From: JAZDGX01 sp964482205 | GTDB lineage: Bacteria > Eisenbacteria > RBG-16-71-46 > CAIMUX01 > WJJG01 | Assembly (NCBI GenBank): GCA_964482205.1 | Contig: CAYZWI010000015.1 | Coordinates: 1 to 64,000, forward strand | Direction of reading: 5' to 3' | DNA: 64,000 bases | Shown: positions 19,327 through 27,649 of the stretch, in pieces | How positions within the stretch are numbered: position 1 is the stretch's first letter | Layout of the letters: the number at the start of each line of letters is the position of its first letter | Notes under the pieces: generated by a model | Told to the model about the DNA's origin: nothing | The model's input: the letters and a program-made list of their open reading frames with translations, nothing else | Database searches by the model: none | Translations under genes and position numbers: made by a program

Positions 19327-20175
19327 ATGAAGAAGCCTGGGCTGATCGTATTGCTCGTCTTTCTCGCAGTCGCGGCGCTCTTCGCAGCTTCCCATTTGCG
19401 CACCGAGCGGAAGTCGAGCACGAGGACAAGCGACTCCGCTTCCCGACCCTCCACTGAATGCGGCCACGATGTCATCATCGCCGTTCCGCAACCGGATCAA
19501 CTCGTCTCGAGCCCGCTCACGGTTCGCGGCCAGGCGCAGGGAAGCTGGTTCTTCGAAGGCCTCGCGCGTCTCGCGCTTCTCGATGATCGCGAAAACGAAT
19601 TCGCTTCGGGCAGCGCGCGCGCCATCGGCGACTGGCAGACCACCGAGCTCGTGGACTTCGAAGGTGAGATCACCTTTTCAGTCGAATCTCCGGGTGCGGG
19701 CACACTCCTTTTCGAAAACGACAACCCCTCCGGTTTGCCCGAACAGCGCCGCGAATGCCGCATTCCCGTACGCTTTTCCGGCGCCGCCATGAAGAGCGTG
19801 AAGGTCTACTTCGGCAATCGCGCGCAGAACCCCACTGCCGAATGCGAGCAGGTCCTTCCAGTGGAGAGAGTGATCCCGTCCACCCAGGCGCCGGCACGCG
19901 CGGCGCTCCAGGCCCTGCTCGCCGGTCCGACTCCCGCGGAAGAGTCGGCCGGCTATTTCTCCAGTCTGAATGCGGGCGTGTCCGTGCAGCGTCTCACGAT
20001 CGAAGACGGCGTCGCGCGCGTCGATTTCGACGAACGCATCCAAGAGCAAGTCGGCGGATCGTGTCGCGTGACGGCCATTCGCGCGCAGATCGAAGCGACG
20101 CTCCGGCAATTCCCGACGGTGCGCCGCGTGATCATCTCCGTGAACGGCCGGTCCGAGGATGTCCTGCAGCCCTGA
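19327..20175 (+). CDS. Gmad2 and GerMN domain protein, membrane-anchored
   Basis: This protein of about 282 aa has an N-terminal membrane segment (MKKPGLIVLLVFLAVAALFA). A Gmad2 immunoglobulin-like domain (about residues 45-145) holds PQPDQLVSSPLTVRGQAQGSW. A GerMN domain (about 150-282) holds VKVYFGN, a TQAPARAALQALLAGPT motif and RVDFDERI. These domains were named from spore-germination proteins but occur widely in non-sporulating bacteria as envelope proteins. An in-frame ATG at 19306 would add seven residues; neither start has a strong Shine-Dalgarno. The role is unknown. Confidence 0.8.
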   Translation: MKKPGLIVLLVFLAVAALFAASHLRTERKSSTRTSDSASRPSTECGHDVIIAVPQPDQLVSSPLTVRGQAQGSWFFEGLARLALLDDRENEFASGSARAIGDWQTTELVDFEGEITFSVESPGAGTLLFENDNPSGLPEQRRECRIPVRFSGAAMKSVKVYFGNRAQNPTAECEQVLPVERVIPSTQAPARAALQALLAGPTPAEESAGYFSSLNAGVSVQRLTIEDGVARVDFDERIQEQVGGSCRVTAIRAQIEATLRQFPTVRRVIISVNGRSEDVLQP

Positions 20176-20402
20176 TGGCCCGCAAACGTCGCCGTGCGAG
20201 CGGGCGGCCGTGTCGGCGCCTGGGCCGCAAGGCCGCTTGGGCGCGAGGCCGCGTGGGAGGCGAAGCCGGGCGGCGCAACCGCTCGTCCGGATCCTCCTTG
20301 GGTTTCCTCCGCTCCTGCGGTATGCTCCTTGGCTTTTGTCCGGACCGTCGTCATGGCGAGTGAAGGCCATCGACGGTTGCGCAAACCTATGGGGAGACGG
20401 CC

Positions 20403-20618
20403 ATGGATCTGCTCCGGCAGGCGGCCACCATCATGGTGCTCGGGATGGGGCTGGTCTTCGTCTTTCTGGCCTTGGTCATCCTGTTCGTCCAGAACACCGC
20501 CCGGCTCATCCGCCGGTACGAGCGCGCATCCGGCGAGGAGCCCGCGGGCTTTCATGGCGACGGCATGGACGACCCGGTGGCCGCGGCCATCGCCATCGCT
20601 TTGCACGAGCGGGATTGA
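20403..20618 (+). CDS. oadG: sodium-pumping decarboxylase gamma subunit, OadG-like
   Basis: This 71-aa protein has one membrane helix (MVLGMGLVFVFLALVILFVQ), followed by a polar tail with the usual VAAAIAIALHE ending. OadG tethers the biotinylated alpha subunit to the membrane beta subunit in oxaloacetate, glutaconyl-CoA or methylmalonyl-CoA decarboxylase sodium pumps. It lies 59 bp before oadA in the order G-A-B. The size and shape fit the family well. Confidence 0.88.
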   Translation: MDLLRQAATIMVLGMGLVFVFLALVILFVQNTARLIRRYERASGEEPAGFHGDGMDDPVAAAIAIALHERD

Positions 20619-20677
20619 AGGGGCCGGCGGCGCCTTGCACGAGCGCGTCGGAACAGGCAGAGGAAAGAGGCGAGGTC

Positions 20678-22474
20678 ATGGGGCGAATAGGAATCACCGA
20701 AGTCGCGTTGCGCGACGCGCATCAATCGCTCTTCGCCACGCGCATGTTGAGCGCCGACATGATCCCGGTCGGCGAGCTGATGGACCGCGTGGGCTACTGG
20801 TCGGTCGAGACCTGGGGCGGTGCGACCTTCGACGCGTGCATTCGCTTCCTGAACGAGGATCCCTGGGAGCGGCTGAAGCAGCTCGTGGCAGTGATGCCGC
20901 GCACGCCCCAGCAGATGCTCCTGCGCGGGCAGAATCTCGTCGGCTACCGGCACTATGCCGATGATGTGGTCGAAGCCTTCGTGGCCCTCGCCGCGCATCA
21001 CGGGGTGTCGATCTTTCGCGTCTTCGATGCGCTGAACGATCCGCGCAATCTGCGCACTTCCATCCAGGCGGTCAAGAAAGCGGGCAAGCACGCGCAGGCC
21101 ACGATCAGCTACGCGACCAGCCCGGTCCACACCAAAGAAGCCTACATCGCGCTCGCCCACGAATTGAAGGCCTTGGGCGCCGACTCGATTTGCGTCAAGG
21201 ACATGGCCGGGCTGCTGCGGCCCTACGATGCCGCCGCGATCGTCGAGGCGCTGAAGCGCGAGGTGCGGCTGCCGATTCACGTGCACACGCATTCGACCAC
21301 CGGCATGTCGGTGGCGACGCTGGTGAAGGCCGTCGAGGCCGGGGCCGATCGCGTGGACACGGCCATCTCCGCACTCGCGATGGGAACGAGCCACTCCCCC
21401 ACGGAAACGATCGTCGAGATTCTGCGCGGAACCGAATTCGAAACGGGGCTCGATCTCAAATTACTGCTTCAAATCGCGGCGATCTTCCGCAATGTGCGCC
21501 ACAAGTACCGCCAGTTCGAATCCTCGTTCGTGGGCGCCGACACGCGCATCCTCACGGCTCAGGTGCCGGGCGGGATGCTGTCCAATCTCGAGAACCAGCT
21601 CCGAGAGCAGAACGCGTCGGACAAGCTGGACGCGGTGCTCGAGGAAGTCGCCTCCGTGCAGCGCGACTTCGGCTATCCGCCGCTGGTCACTCCCACCTCG
21701 CAGATCGTGGGCACGCAAGCGGTGCTGAATGTGCTCTTCGGGCGCTACGAGAAGCTCACCGCCGAGTCGAAGGATCTGCTCGTCGGGCGGTACGGACGCA
21801 CCCCGGCTCAACCGGATCCGAAGCTCGTCAAGAGCGCGCTCGACGATCTCGGTCTCGATGTGCCGGTGGCGCATCGCCCGGCCGACGACATTCCCAATGA
21901 GCTCGACCGCATCGAGGAGGAGCTCAAGTCGAAGCTCGAGAAGACGCGCGTGTCGATGGAGGATGTTCTCACCTACGCCATGTTTCCGAAGGTCGCGCTG
22001 CCGTTCTTTGCGAAGCGGAACACGGGCCCGGTCACCTTCGTCGCGCCGGTGCCGTTGGCCGAGCCCGCCGTGCTTCGGCCAAAGAGCTCGGGGCGCTATA
22101 CGGTGAGGGTCAACGGTCACGAATATGCCGTCCTGCGGCGGCCGGAGCAGGATGGCGTGCGCACCATCGAGGTGAACGGCAAGCCGTTCGAGGTCTCGGT
22201 AGCGGACGCGCCGACGGCGCAAGAGGCGGAGGAAAGCGCGGCGCTCACCGCGCGCGCGGCGGCGGCGGAGATGGTGCTTGCGCCGATGCCGGGAGAAGTG
22301 CTGCGTTTGGTGCACGAGGACGGCGACCCCGTGGAGGCCGAGACGACGGTCCTGATCATGGAAGCGCTCAAGATGCAGCTGGAGGTCAAGGCCCGTCGCG
22401 CGGGAACCATCACCTACAATGTGAGCGCCGGGGCGCTGGTCAAGGCCGATCAAGTGCTGGCGGTGATCGAGTGA
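20678..22474 (+). CDS. oadA: oxaloacetate decarboxylase-type carboxyltransferase/biotin protein, OadA
   Basis: This 598-aa soluble subunit decarboxylates its keto acid and passes CO2 to biotin. The N-terminal TIM-barrel carboxyltransferase (about residues 1-290) holds EVALRDAHQSLFATR and DSICVKDMAG, with the metal-site HVHTHSTTG. A conserved carboxylase middle domain follows. The C-terminal biotinyl domain carries the biotinylation motif EALKMQ (Lys565). The start has AGAGGCGAGG upstream. Its stop overlaps the next start (GTGA), pointing to coupling with oadB. An acyl-CoA decarboxylase would use a different alpha subunit, so oxaloacetate or pyruvate chemistry is likely. Confidence 0.93.
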   Translation: MGRIGITEVALRDAHQSLFATRMLSADMIPVGELMDRVGYWSVETWGGATFDACIRFLNEDPWERLKQLVAVMPRTPQQMLLRGQNLVGYRHYADDVVEAFVALAAHHGVSIFRVFDALNDPRNLRTSIQAVKKAGKHAQATISYATSPVHTKEAYIALAHELKALGADSICVKDMAGLLRPYDAAAIVEALKREVRLPIHVHTHSTTGMSVATLVKAVEAGADRVDTAISALAMGTSHSPTETIVEILRGTEFETGLDLKLLLQIAAIFRNVRHKYRQFESSFVGADTRILTAQVPGGMLSNLENQLREQNASDKLDAVLEEVASVQRDFGYPPLVTPTSQIVGTQAVLNVLFGRYEKLTAESKDLLVGRYGRTPAQPDPKLVKSALDDLGLDVPVAHRPADDIPNELDRIEEELKSKLEKTRVSMEDVLTYAMFPKVALPFFAKRNTGPVTFVAPVPLAEPAVLRPKSSGRYTVRVNGHEYAVLRRPEQDGVRTIEVNGKPFEVSVADAPTAQEAEESAALTARAAAAEMVLAPMPGEVLRLVHEDGDPVEAETTVLIMEALKMQLEVKARRAGTITYNVSAGALVKADQVLAVIE

Positions 22475-23862
22475 ACGAGAGACCAAGCATGCGGACGAAG
22501 ATGATTCTGGCGACCCTGTGCCTGATGATGGCGGCAGGGATGCTCGCGAGCGCGCTCTGTATTGCCCATGCCCAGGGCACTGACGCGCCGGCACAGGCCG
22601 ATGGAATGGCAGCGCCGACCACGCAGGCGCCGCGCGAGGCAAGCCATGCGCAGGTTCAACGCGAGGCAAGCACCGCGCAGGCGCCGAACGAAGAGAGCGA
22701 GCAGATTTCCGTCACGGACGGCCTTCGCAATGTGGCGAAGACCACCGGATTCTACGGCTTCCTGACCGGTTCGGGATGGAAGTCGCTCCTCATGCTCCTC
22801 GCCGGTTGCCTCCTCCTCTATCTCGGCGCGGTGAAGGACTTCGAGCCGCTCCTGCTCGTGCCCATCGGCTTCGGCACGATCTTTGTGAATGTGCCCTTCG
22901 GAGGAATGGGATCCGAGCACGGACTGCTGGGTCTCATCTTCAAGTACGGAATCGAAAACGAGGTGCTGCCGCTGATCGTGTTCATGGGGATCGGCGCGCT
23001 TTCGGATTTCGGTCCCTTGCTCGCGAGCCCGCGCGTCGCGATCCTGGGAGCGGCGGCGCAGTTGGGCGTCTTCGGCACGCTGATGGGCGTGGTCGCATTG
23101 AACGCGTTGCCGGGCCTCGCCTTCACGATCAAGGAGGCCTGTTCGATCGCGATCATCGGCGGTGCCGACGGGCCGACTTCGATCTATGTGTCCGCGAAAT
23201 TCGCGCCGCACCTGATGGGCTCGATCGCGGTCGCGGCCTATTCGTACATGGCCCTCGTGCCGCTGATCCAGCCGCCGATCATGCGCCTGCTCACGACCCA
23301 GAGCGAGCGCCGTATCATCATGCGGCAAGCGCGCCCGGTCGGCAGGTTGGAGCGCGTGCTCTTCCCCTTGCTCATTCTCATCTTGTGCGCCGTGCTGCTG
23401 CCCTCGGCGCTTCCCCTGATGGGCTGCTTCGCCTTCGGCAACTTCGTCAAGGAAAGCGGCGTGGTCGAGCGCATCTCGAAGACGCTGCAGAACGAGCTCA
23501 TGAACATCGCGACCATCTTCCTGGGACTGGGCGTCGGCATGCAGATGGCTGCGGAAAAGTTCGTGCAGCTGAACACGCTCGGGATCCTGCTCCTCGGGTT
23601 GCTGGCCTTCTCGCTCGGAACCGCGGGCGGAGTGCTGTTCGCGAAGTTGATGAACCTCCTCTCGCCCAAGAATCCCGTGAATCCGCTGATCGGCTCGGCC
23701 GGCGTATCCGCCTTCCCCATGGCGGCGCGCGTGTCGAACAAGCTCGGGCTGGAGGCCGACCCGCACAACTTCCTGCTGATGCATGCGCTGGGCGCGAATG
23801 TCGCCGGACAGATCGGCTCGGTCGTGGCCGCCGGCATTATTCTCGCGGTTTTCGCGAGCTGA
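22471..23862 (+). CDS. oadB: sodium-pumping decarboxylase beta subunit, OadB, with N-terminal extension
   Basis: This 463-aa protein contains the full OadB/GcdB membrane domain from about residue 90. It includes the sodium-site sequence SIAIIGGADGPTSIYVS and the C-terminal NVAGQIGSVVAAG. It couples carboxybiotin decarboxylation to sodium export. Before this lies an extra segment: a signal-peptide-like helix (MRTKMILATLCLMMAAG...) and a polar Ala/Gln/Glu-rich linker of about 40 residues. Most OadB proteins that I know begin near the first core helix. GTG at 22471 overlaps the oadA stop; ATG at 22489 is the alternative start. Confidence 0.92.
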   Translation: MNERPSMRTKMILATLCLMMAAGMLASALCIAHAQGTDAPAQADGMAAPTTQAPREASHAQVQREASTAQAPNEESEQISVTDGLRNVAKTTGFYGFLTGSGWKSLLMLLAGCLLLYLGAVKDFEPLLLVPIGFGTIFVNVPFGGMGSEHGLLGLIFKYGIENEVLPLIVFMGIGALSDFGPLLASPRVAILGAAAQLGVFGTLMGVVALNALPGLAFTIKEACSIAIIGGADGPTSIYVSAKFAPHLMGSIAVAAYSYMALVPLIQPPIMRLLTTQSERRIIMRQARPVGRLERVLFPLLILILCAVLLPSALPLMGCFAFGNFVKESGVVERISKTLQNELMNIATIFLGLGVGMQMAAEKFVQLNTLGILLLGLLAFSLGTAGGVLFAKLMNLLSPKNPVNPLIGSAGVSAFPMAARVSNKLGLEADPHNFLLMHALGANVAGQIGSVVAAGIILAVFAS

Positions 23863-23869
23863 GGACGGT

Positions 23870-24487
23870 ATGCGCGCGCGATTCAGACGGCGATGGTTGC
23901 GAGGGCTGCTGGGAGGAAGCGCTTTCCTGCTCGCCTGCGGCCTGACCGCCGGCTGCCTTGCGCCGAAACCGCGCATCATCGAACTGACTGACGACTCCTC
24001 CGCCGGCGGGACGATCGCGTACGGAATCGCGAACAATCTGCTGATCACCGATGCAGGAGATCCGCGGGAGAAAGTCGAGCGCGAAGGGAAGAGCTATGCG
24101 CGCTACCTCGATCTCGGCGCATCCTTCGCCGATGTGGACGGGCAGCGCAACTACTGGCTGCGCGCCACCTACGGAGGCGAGGAGTTTCTGCTCGTCGAGC
24201 CCGGGGAATCGCTCGTCTTGTGGCTTGACGGGCGGCGCTTGGGGCTCACCGGAGATGGCAGCGTGGAAAACCGCTCGCGCGATTCGAACGGCGAACGACG
24301 CTCGACTCCTTGCGTGGAGACGGCCCACTACTTCGTGACGGCGGATGTCCTCGAACGAATCGCCGACGCGCAAGAAGTGGAAGTGGAATTGCGCGGGACG
24401 CAGGACTCCATCCGAGGCAGATTCGCTTCTCGAAATCGAGAGGTCTTCCGCGAATTCGTGGCCCGGTTCATTCGCGAGAGGAAGTGA
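23870..24487 (+). CDS. predicted lipoprotein of unknown function downstream of oadB
   Basis: This 205-aa protein has a basic N-terminus, a hydrophobic segment and the lipobox LTAGC. The mature part is rich in charged residues and predicted beta-structure, with no recognised family. It starts 7 bp after oadB (GAGG then ATG at 23870) and so is probably in the same transcript. It may be an accessory envelope protein of the pump, but that rests on position alone. The end overlaps by 20 bp the end of the convergent tagged secreted protein. Confidence 0.65.
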   Translation: MRARFRRRWLRGLLGGSAFLLACGLTAGCLAPKPRIIELTDDSSAGGTIAYGIANNLLITDAGDPREKVEREGKSYARYLDLGASFADVDGQRNYWLRATYGGEEFLLVEPGESLVLWLDGRRLGLTGDGSVENRSRDSNGERRSTPCVETAHYFVTADVLERIADAQEVEVELRGTQDSIRGRFASRNREVFREFVARFIRERK

Positions 24488-25625
24488 TCCCCGGGGGCGC
24501 GAACCTCTTCTTCACTTCTCCCCAGTTCACTCGTTCGACCGGCGTCGGAGGCGGACACAGGTCCGGTTCGCACAGCACGCAGTAGCCAAAGAACCTCCCG
24601 CCCAGGGATTCGCAGCTCGACGGGTCGCGGTATGCACACGAGCCATCGGGAAGACAACAGGCGCCCGGCCTTCCGGGAAAAGGCTGAGTCCCGGTGATCT
24701 CCAGCAAGTAGACGCTCTCGCAAGGCACGCCGCTGAACGTCGCGGGGCCGACCCAGATCCAAGCGTGCTCGCCTGCGCCGATGACCCGGCTCAAACTGAC
24801 TTCTTCGCACCGGCCGGCAACGGCAATGTCGTACTCGGGAATATCGCAATCGGTCTCGTAGATGAGCAGAACCTGCAAGGGAAATTCGGCCACGCAGCTC
24901 ACCGACAGCTCTTCTCCCGATCCGACGGCGTCGAACCAGTCGGTATCCCGATAGCTATAGCCGTTGTAGAGGTAGGTCCCGCTCCTTCCGCACAAATGAC
25001 ATAGCGGCGGCGCCGGGCTCCATCCCGAACCGTTGCACCCTCCGTTGAAGGTGTCGAAGTATCCGTCCTCGCAGGGAGGCTCTCCCTCCTCCGGCCAACC
25101 GGAGCAGTACAGGCTGCAAGTTCCGCCTCTCGCCTCGAGAACATAGTCGCCGCAGGCCGTTCCGTATCCGTCGACGATGATGTAGTACACTTGGCCGCCA
25201 TTCACGACGAGATTCTCGATCGCCGACTGAAAACCACAGAAGTCGTCATTGCATGCGATGCTCATGTGCTCGCCGTCCTGCACTTCCAGCACGGTATCGA
25301 AGCCGGAACCGCACAGGCTGATGTTCAGGTATCCATCAGAGGCTGGGGAGTAGGCATAGACCACATCCGGGGCCAGGCCGTAGCCGCAAGCGGGCGTCAG
25401 ATCGTTGATGTTGTCGCAAGTTGCGCCGGAGTCGGTGTAGGGAAGCTGGCCGATCACGATCGCGTCGTCGTAGGCTTCGCCTCCTTCGCGCCCGTCGCGG
25501 CCGCCGTTGCCCTCGCCCTTCGCTTGCGGCGCGGAGACATTGCTCGTCGGAAGTTGCGCTGAGACGAGCCCCGAGAGCGCGATCGAGCAGACGAGAAGCA
25601 GCAAGAGGAGCAGCATGGGTCGCAT
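24468..25625 (-). CDS. secreted PPC-like protein with Cys-rich module and WGxxK C-terminal tag
   Basis: This 385-aa protein has a signal peptide (MRPMLLLLLLLVCSIALSG, site near VSA-Q). A PPC/pre-peptidase-like beta domain (about residues 45-155) holds YSPASDGYLNISLCGSGFDT, and a second beta domain runs about 175-310. A compact Cys module follows, with ACCLPDGSC, then C...LGG and CEPDLC. The end is PTPVERVNWGEVKKRF plus ten extra residues. The module and tag recur in the protein at 58287-59405. The start at 25625 has GAGGGAGGA eight bases upstream. It is probably a surface or extracellular protein; no catalytic motif is visible. Confidence 0.75.
   Translation of the reverse strand: MRPMLLLLLLLVCSIALSGLVSAQLPTSNVSAPQAKGEGNGGRDGREGGEAYDDAIVIGQLPYTDSGATCDNINDLTPACGYGLAPDVVYAYSPASDGYLNISLCGSGFDTVLEVQDGEHMSIACNDDFCGFQSAIENLVVNGGQVYYIIVDGYGTACGDYVLEARGGTCSLYCSGWPEEGEPPCEDGYFDTFNGGCNGSGWSPAPPLCHLCGRSGTYLYNGYSYRDTDWFDAVGSGEELSVSCVAEFPLQVLLIYETDCDIPEYDIAVAGRCEEVSLSRVIGAGEHAWIWVGPATFSGVPCESVYLLEITGTQPFPGRPGACCLPDGSCAYRDPSSCESLGGRFFGYCVLCEPDLCPPPTPVERVNWGEVKKRFAPPGITSSRE
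24498..24524 (-). other. WGxxKxx[YF]R-type C-terminal tag (copy 1)
   Basis: Codons for WGEVKKRFA, preceded by a Pro/Thr/Glu linker (PPPTPVERVN). This copy is followed by nine more residues, unlike the three copies that end exactly at Arg. Confidence 0.7.
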
Positions 25626-25778
25626 GGTGGAATCCTCCCTCAACCGGATAGGATTCGTAGAGGCGGAAAGCCCTTGCGTGAGGGATTGTACTGCTCGAAA
25701 TCGTCAGATGCCAGCCCGGGAGCACGCGATTTCCGAGCCCGTGATCACTCGATTCGCGCAACCTTCGACACCGCCGGC

Positions 25779-27161
25779 CTACTGAAAGCCGAACAGGATC
25801 GGGAACAGGACCACGACGAGGAGCGCCCACATCGAGTAGATGGGCAGATACGAGGTCTGCCAGCGCTCGAGCGCGCTGAAGGGCGACCGGCCGCGCAGGA
25901 AGCGCGCGCAGAGCCACGCCGACCACGAGAGATTGACGAGCAGGATCAGATTCTCGCCCAGCGCCGCGGTGCGATTGGGGGTGAAGCCGAACTCCGAGAT
26001 CCGCGCCGCGATGGCGGTCAGCGCGACGAGATCCACGACGAGCGCGCTCACGACGAGCGCGAGCTGCAGAAAGTCGAACAGGCCCGGAGGGGCGAGCGGA
26101 TCCCGCGCCGAAACGGCATACAAGAGGAGCCCGAGGACGACAACGAGCAAGAGGTCGAAGCCGATCAGCACTTCGCGCTCCATGCTGAATGCGCGTCCCG
26201 TCGCAATCATGGCGGCCAGGAAGGCGAGCAGGAACAGAGTGAAGAGCGGCGTGAAGATGCGGGTGAGCACCGGAGCCATGTTCTCGATCACGCTCTGCTT
26301 CGCTTCCACGAGCCAGGCCCCGATGAGGACCGCGCCCGTCGCCCCGCAAGGCACCAGCCATTGCCCGAGGAATCCCTCCGCGTTCAGCCCGATCGCCTCG
26401 AACATCGCCAGGGTGAAGAGCGACAGCACTCCCCCGCCGAGGGCGATCAGGATGTAGTAGATGAAGAGCTCGCCCGAGAAGCGAATGAAATTCATCCGCT
26501 CGTTCGAATCCCGCCAGCGCAACGCGGCATACGCCAGACCCACGACCAGCCAGAGCGCGATCGGCAGATGGATCGCGGTCAGGACGAGAGTGCGGCCTTC
26601 GGGCTGGAACGGATAGAGGTTCACCACGAGCGCGGTCGCGGCGAAGGGGATCATCAGTCTTGCGAAGCCCACAATGCCCAGATTTCGCTTCCATGCAAGA
26701 TATGCGGTCAGGAACGGCAGCACGAAGAAGGCGAGATTGCGGGCATAGAACCCCGCGTTCACATCTCCCTCGCGTCCGCCGGGGAAAGCGATTCCGAAGA
26801 GCTCGGGAAGCTTGATCGCAACCGCAGCCGCCACGGCGAGTGCGATGGCGACGATCGGCTCTTTCTTGAACGGCTTCCCGGCGGCCTCATCGCCTCCCAG
26901 CACGAGCTGGCGCCACAGCCGTTCGGCATGCTCGCGGGCGAATTCGCGGGAGAGCGCGTCCACGCTGCCGAGGCGCTTGACCGCGACCAGAAAGGCCTCA
27001 TCCGCATCGAGACCCGCCTGGCCGAGCGCCTCGATCTGGTCGCGCAAGTGCGCTTCGAGCTCGTCGACATCGGGCGCGGAGATCGCCTTGCCGCGCGAGA
27101 CATACGCGCGCCATTCCCCGATCCGGCGCTCGAGCGCTTCGCTATTGGCATGTTCGGTCAT
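25779..27161 (-). CDS. polytopic membrane protein with permease-prefix domain, PadR-linked
   Basis: This 460-aa protein has a soluble N-terminal helical domain (about residues 1-90) with DELEAHLRDQIEALGQAGL and EAFLVAVKRLGSVDALSREFA. This matches the permease-prefix domain often found on ABC permeases and membrane proteins encoded beside PadR regulators. About ten membrane helices follow to the C-terminus. It is co-oriented with and 21 bp after the PadR gene, and is probably its regulatory target. The membrane part resembles DUF4153-type proteins, but I cannot name a function. Confidence 0.75.
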   Translation of the reverse strand: MTEHANSEALERRIGEWRAYVSRGKAISAPDVDELEAHLRDQIEALGQAGLDADEAFLVAVKRLGSVDALSREFAREHAERLWRQLVLGGDEAAGKPFKKEPIVAIALAVAAAVAIKLPELFGIAFPGGREGDVNAGFYARNLAFFVLPFLTAYLAWKRNLGIVGFARLMIPFAATALVVNLYPFQPEGRTLVLTAIHLPIALWLVVGLAYAALRWRDSNERMNFIRFSGELFIYYILIALGGGVLSLFTLAMFEAIGLNAEGFLGQWLVPCGATGAVLIGAWLVEAKQSVIENMAPVLTRIFTPLFTLFLLAFLAAMIATGRAFSMEREVLIGFDLLLVVVLGLLLYAVSARDPLAPPGLFDFLQLALVVSALVVDLVALTAIAARISEFGFTPNRTAALGENLILLVNLSWSAWLCARFLRGRSPFSALERWQTSYLPIYSMWALLVVVLFPILFGFQ

Positions 27162-27182
27162 ACGATCAAGATCCTCCCGGCG

Positions 27183-27539
27183 TCAGATGGGCGCCGTCTC
27201 CAACCCGCGAAACGACCAGATGCTTCGCAAGGCGTGATCGACCGCCTGCCACTGCAGGCGCTCCGTGGCCAGCTGCTTGCTTCCCTGCGAAGTGATCCGG
27301 TAATACTTGCGCTTCCGCCCGCTCTCCGAGATCTGCCACTTGCCCGCGATGTATCCGAGCCGTTCGAGCCGGTGCAGCACGGGATAGAGCATCCCCTCGC
27401 TCCACTCCAGCCGTCCGCCCGAGAGCTCGCTGACGCGCTTCAGGATGGCATAGCCGTAGCTGTCGCGCTCCGCGAGGATCGCGAGCACGAGCGGCGTGGC
27501 GGAAGCCGCGACGAGGTCCTTGTTGATCTCGATTCCCAT
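27183..27539 (-). CDS. PadR-family transcriptional regulator
   Basis: This 118-aa winged-helix protein has the family sequence LVLAILAERDSYGYAILKRVSEL, then EGMLYPVLHRLERLGYIAGKW and KRKYYRITSQG. PadR proteins usually repress their own operon and an adjacent membrane or efflux gene. I chose the ATG at 27539. A good promoter (-10 at 27550-27555) would place the transcript start only a few bases before the ATG, so the mRNA may be nearly leaderless. The next gene, a permease-prefix membrane protein, is 21 bp downstream. Confidence 0.92.
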   Translation of the reverse strand: MGIEINKDLVAASATPLVLAILAERDSYGYAILKRVSELSGGRLEWSEGMLYPVLHRLERLGYIAGKWQISESGRKRKYYRITSQGSKQLATERLQWQAVDHALRSIWSFRGLETAPI

Positions 27540-27549
27540 ACCTCGAGGG

Positions 27550-27578
27550 ATGATACATAGAAGCACTAGGTATGACAA
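27550..27578 (-). promoter_or_regulatory. sigma70-type promoter of the PadR operon
   Basis: Reading the minus strand, TTGTCA (27573-27578), a 17-bp spacer and TATCAT (27550-27555) precede the PadR ATG. The predicted start site is only about 4 bases from the ATG. Confidence 0.6.
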
Positions 27579-27649
27579 GAGGATTTGGGGATGGCCGAAG
27601 CCGGCGGAGACTCCTCCACCGGCCCGGCTTTCTCCGCTGCTTCGCCGGA

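Noticed and set aside
20175..20363. 62-codon very basic open frame after the GerMN gene
   Set aside because: It overlaps the stop as TGATG, but its Arg/Gly composition is what random GC-rich sequence gives and no homology is evident.
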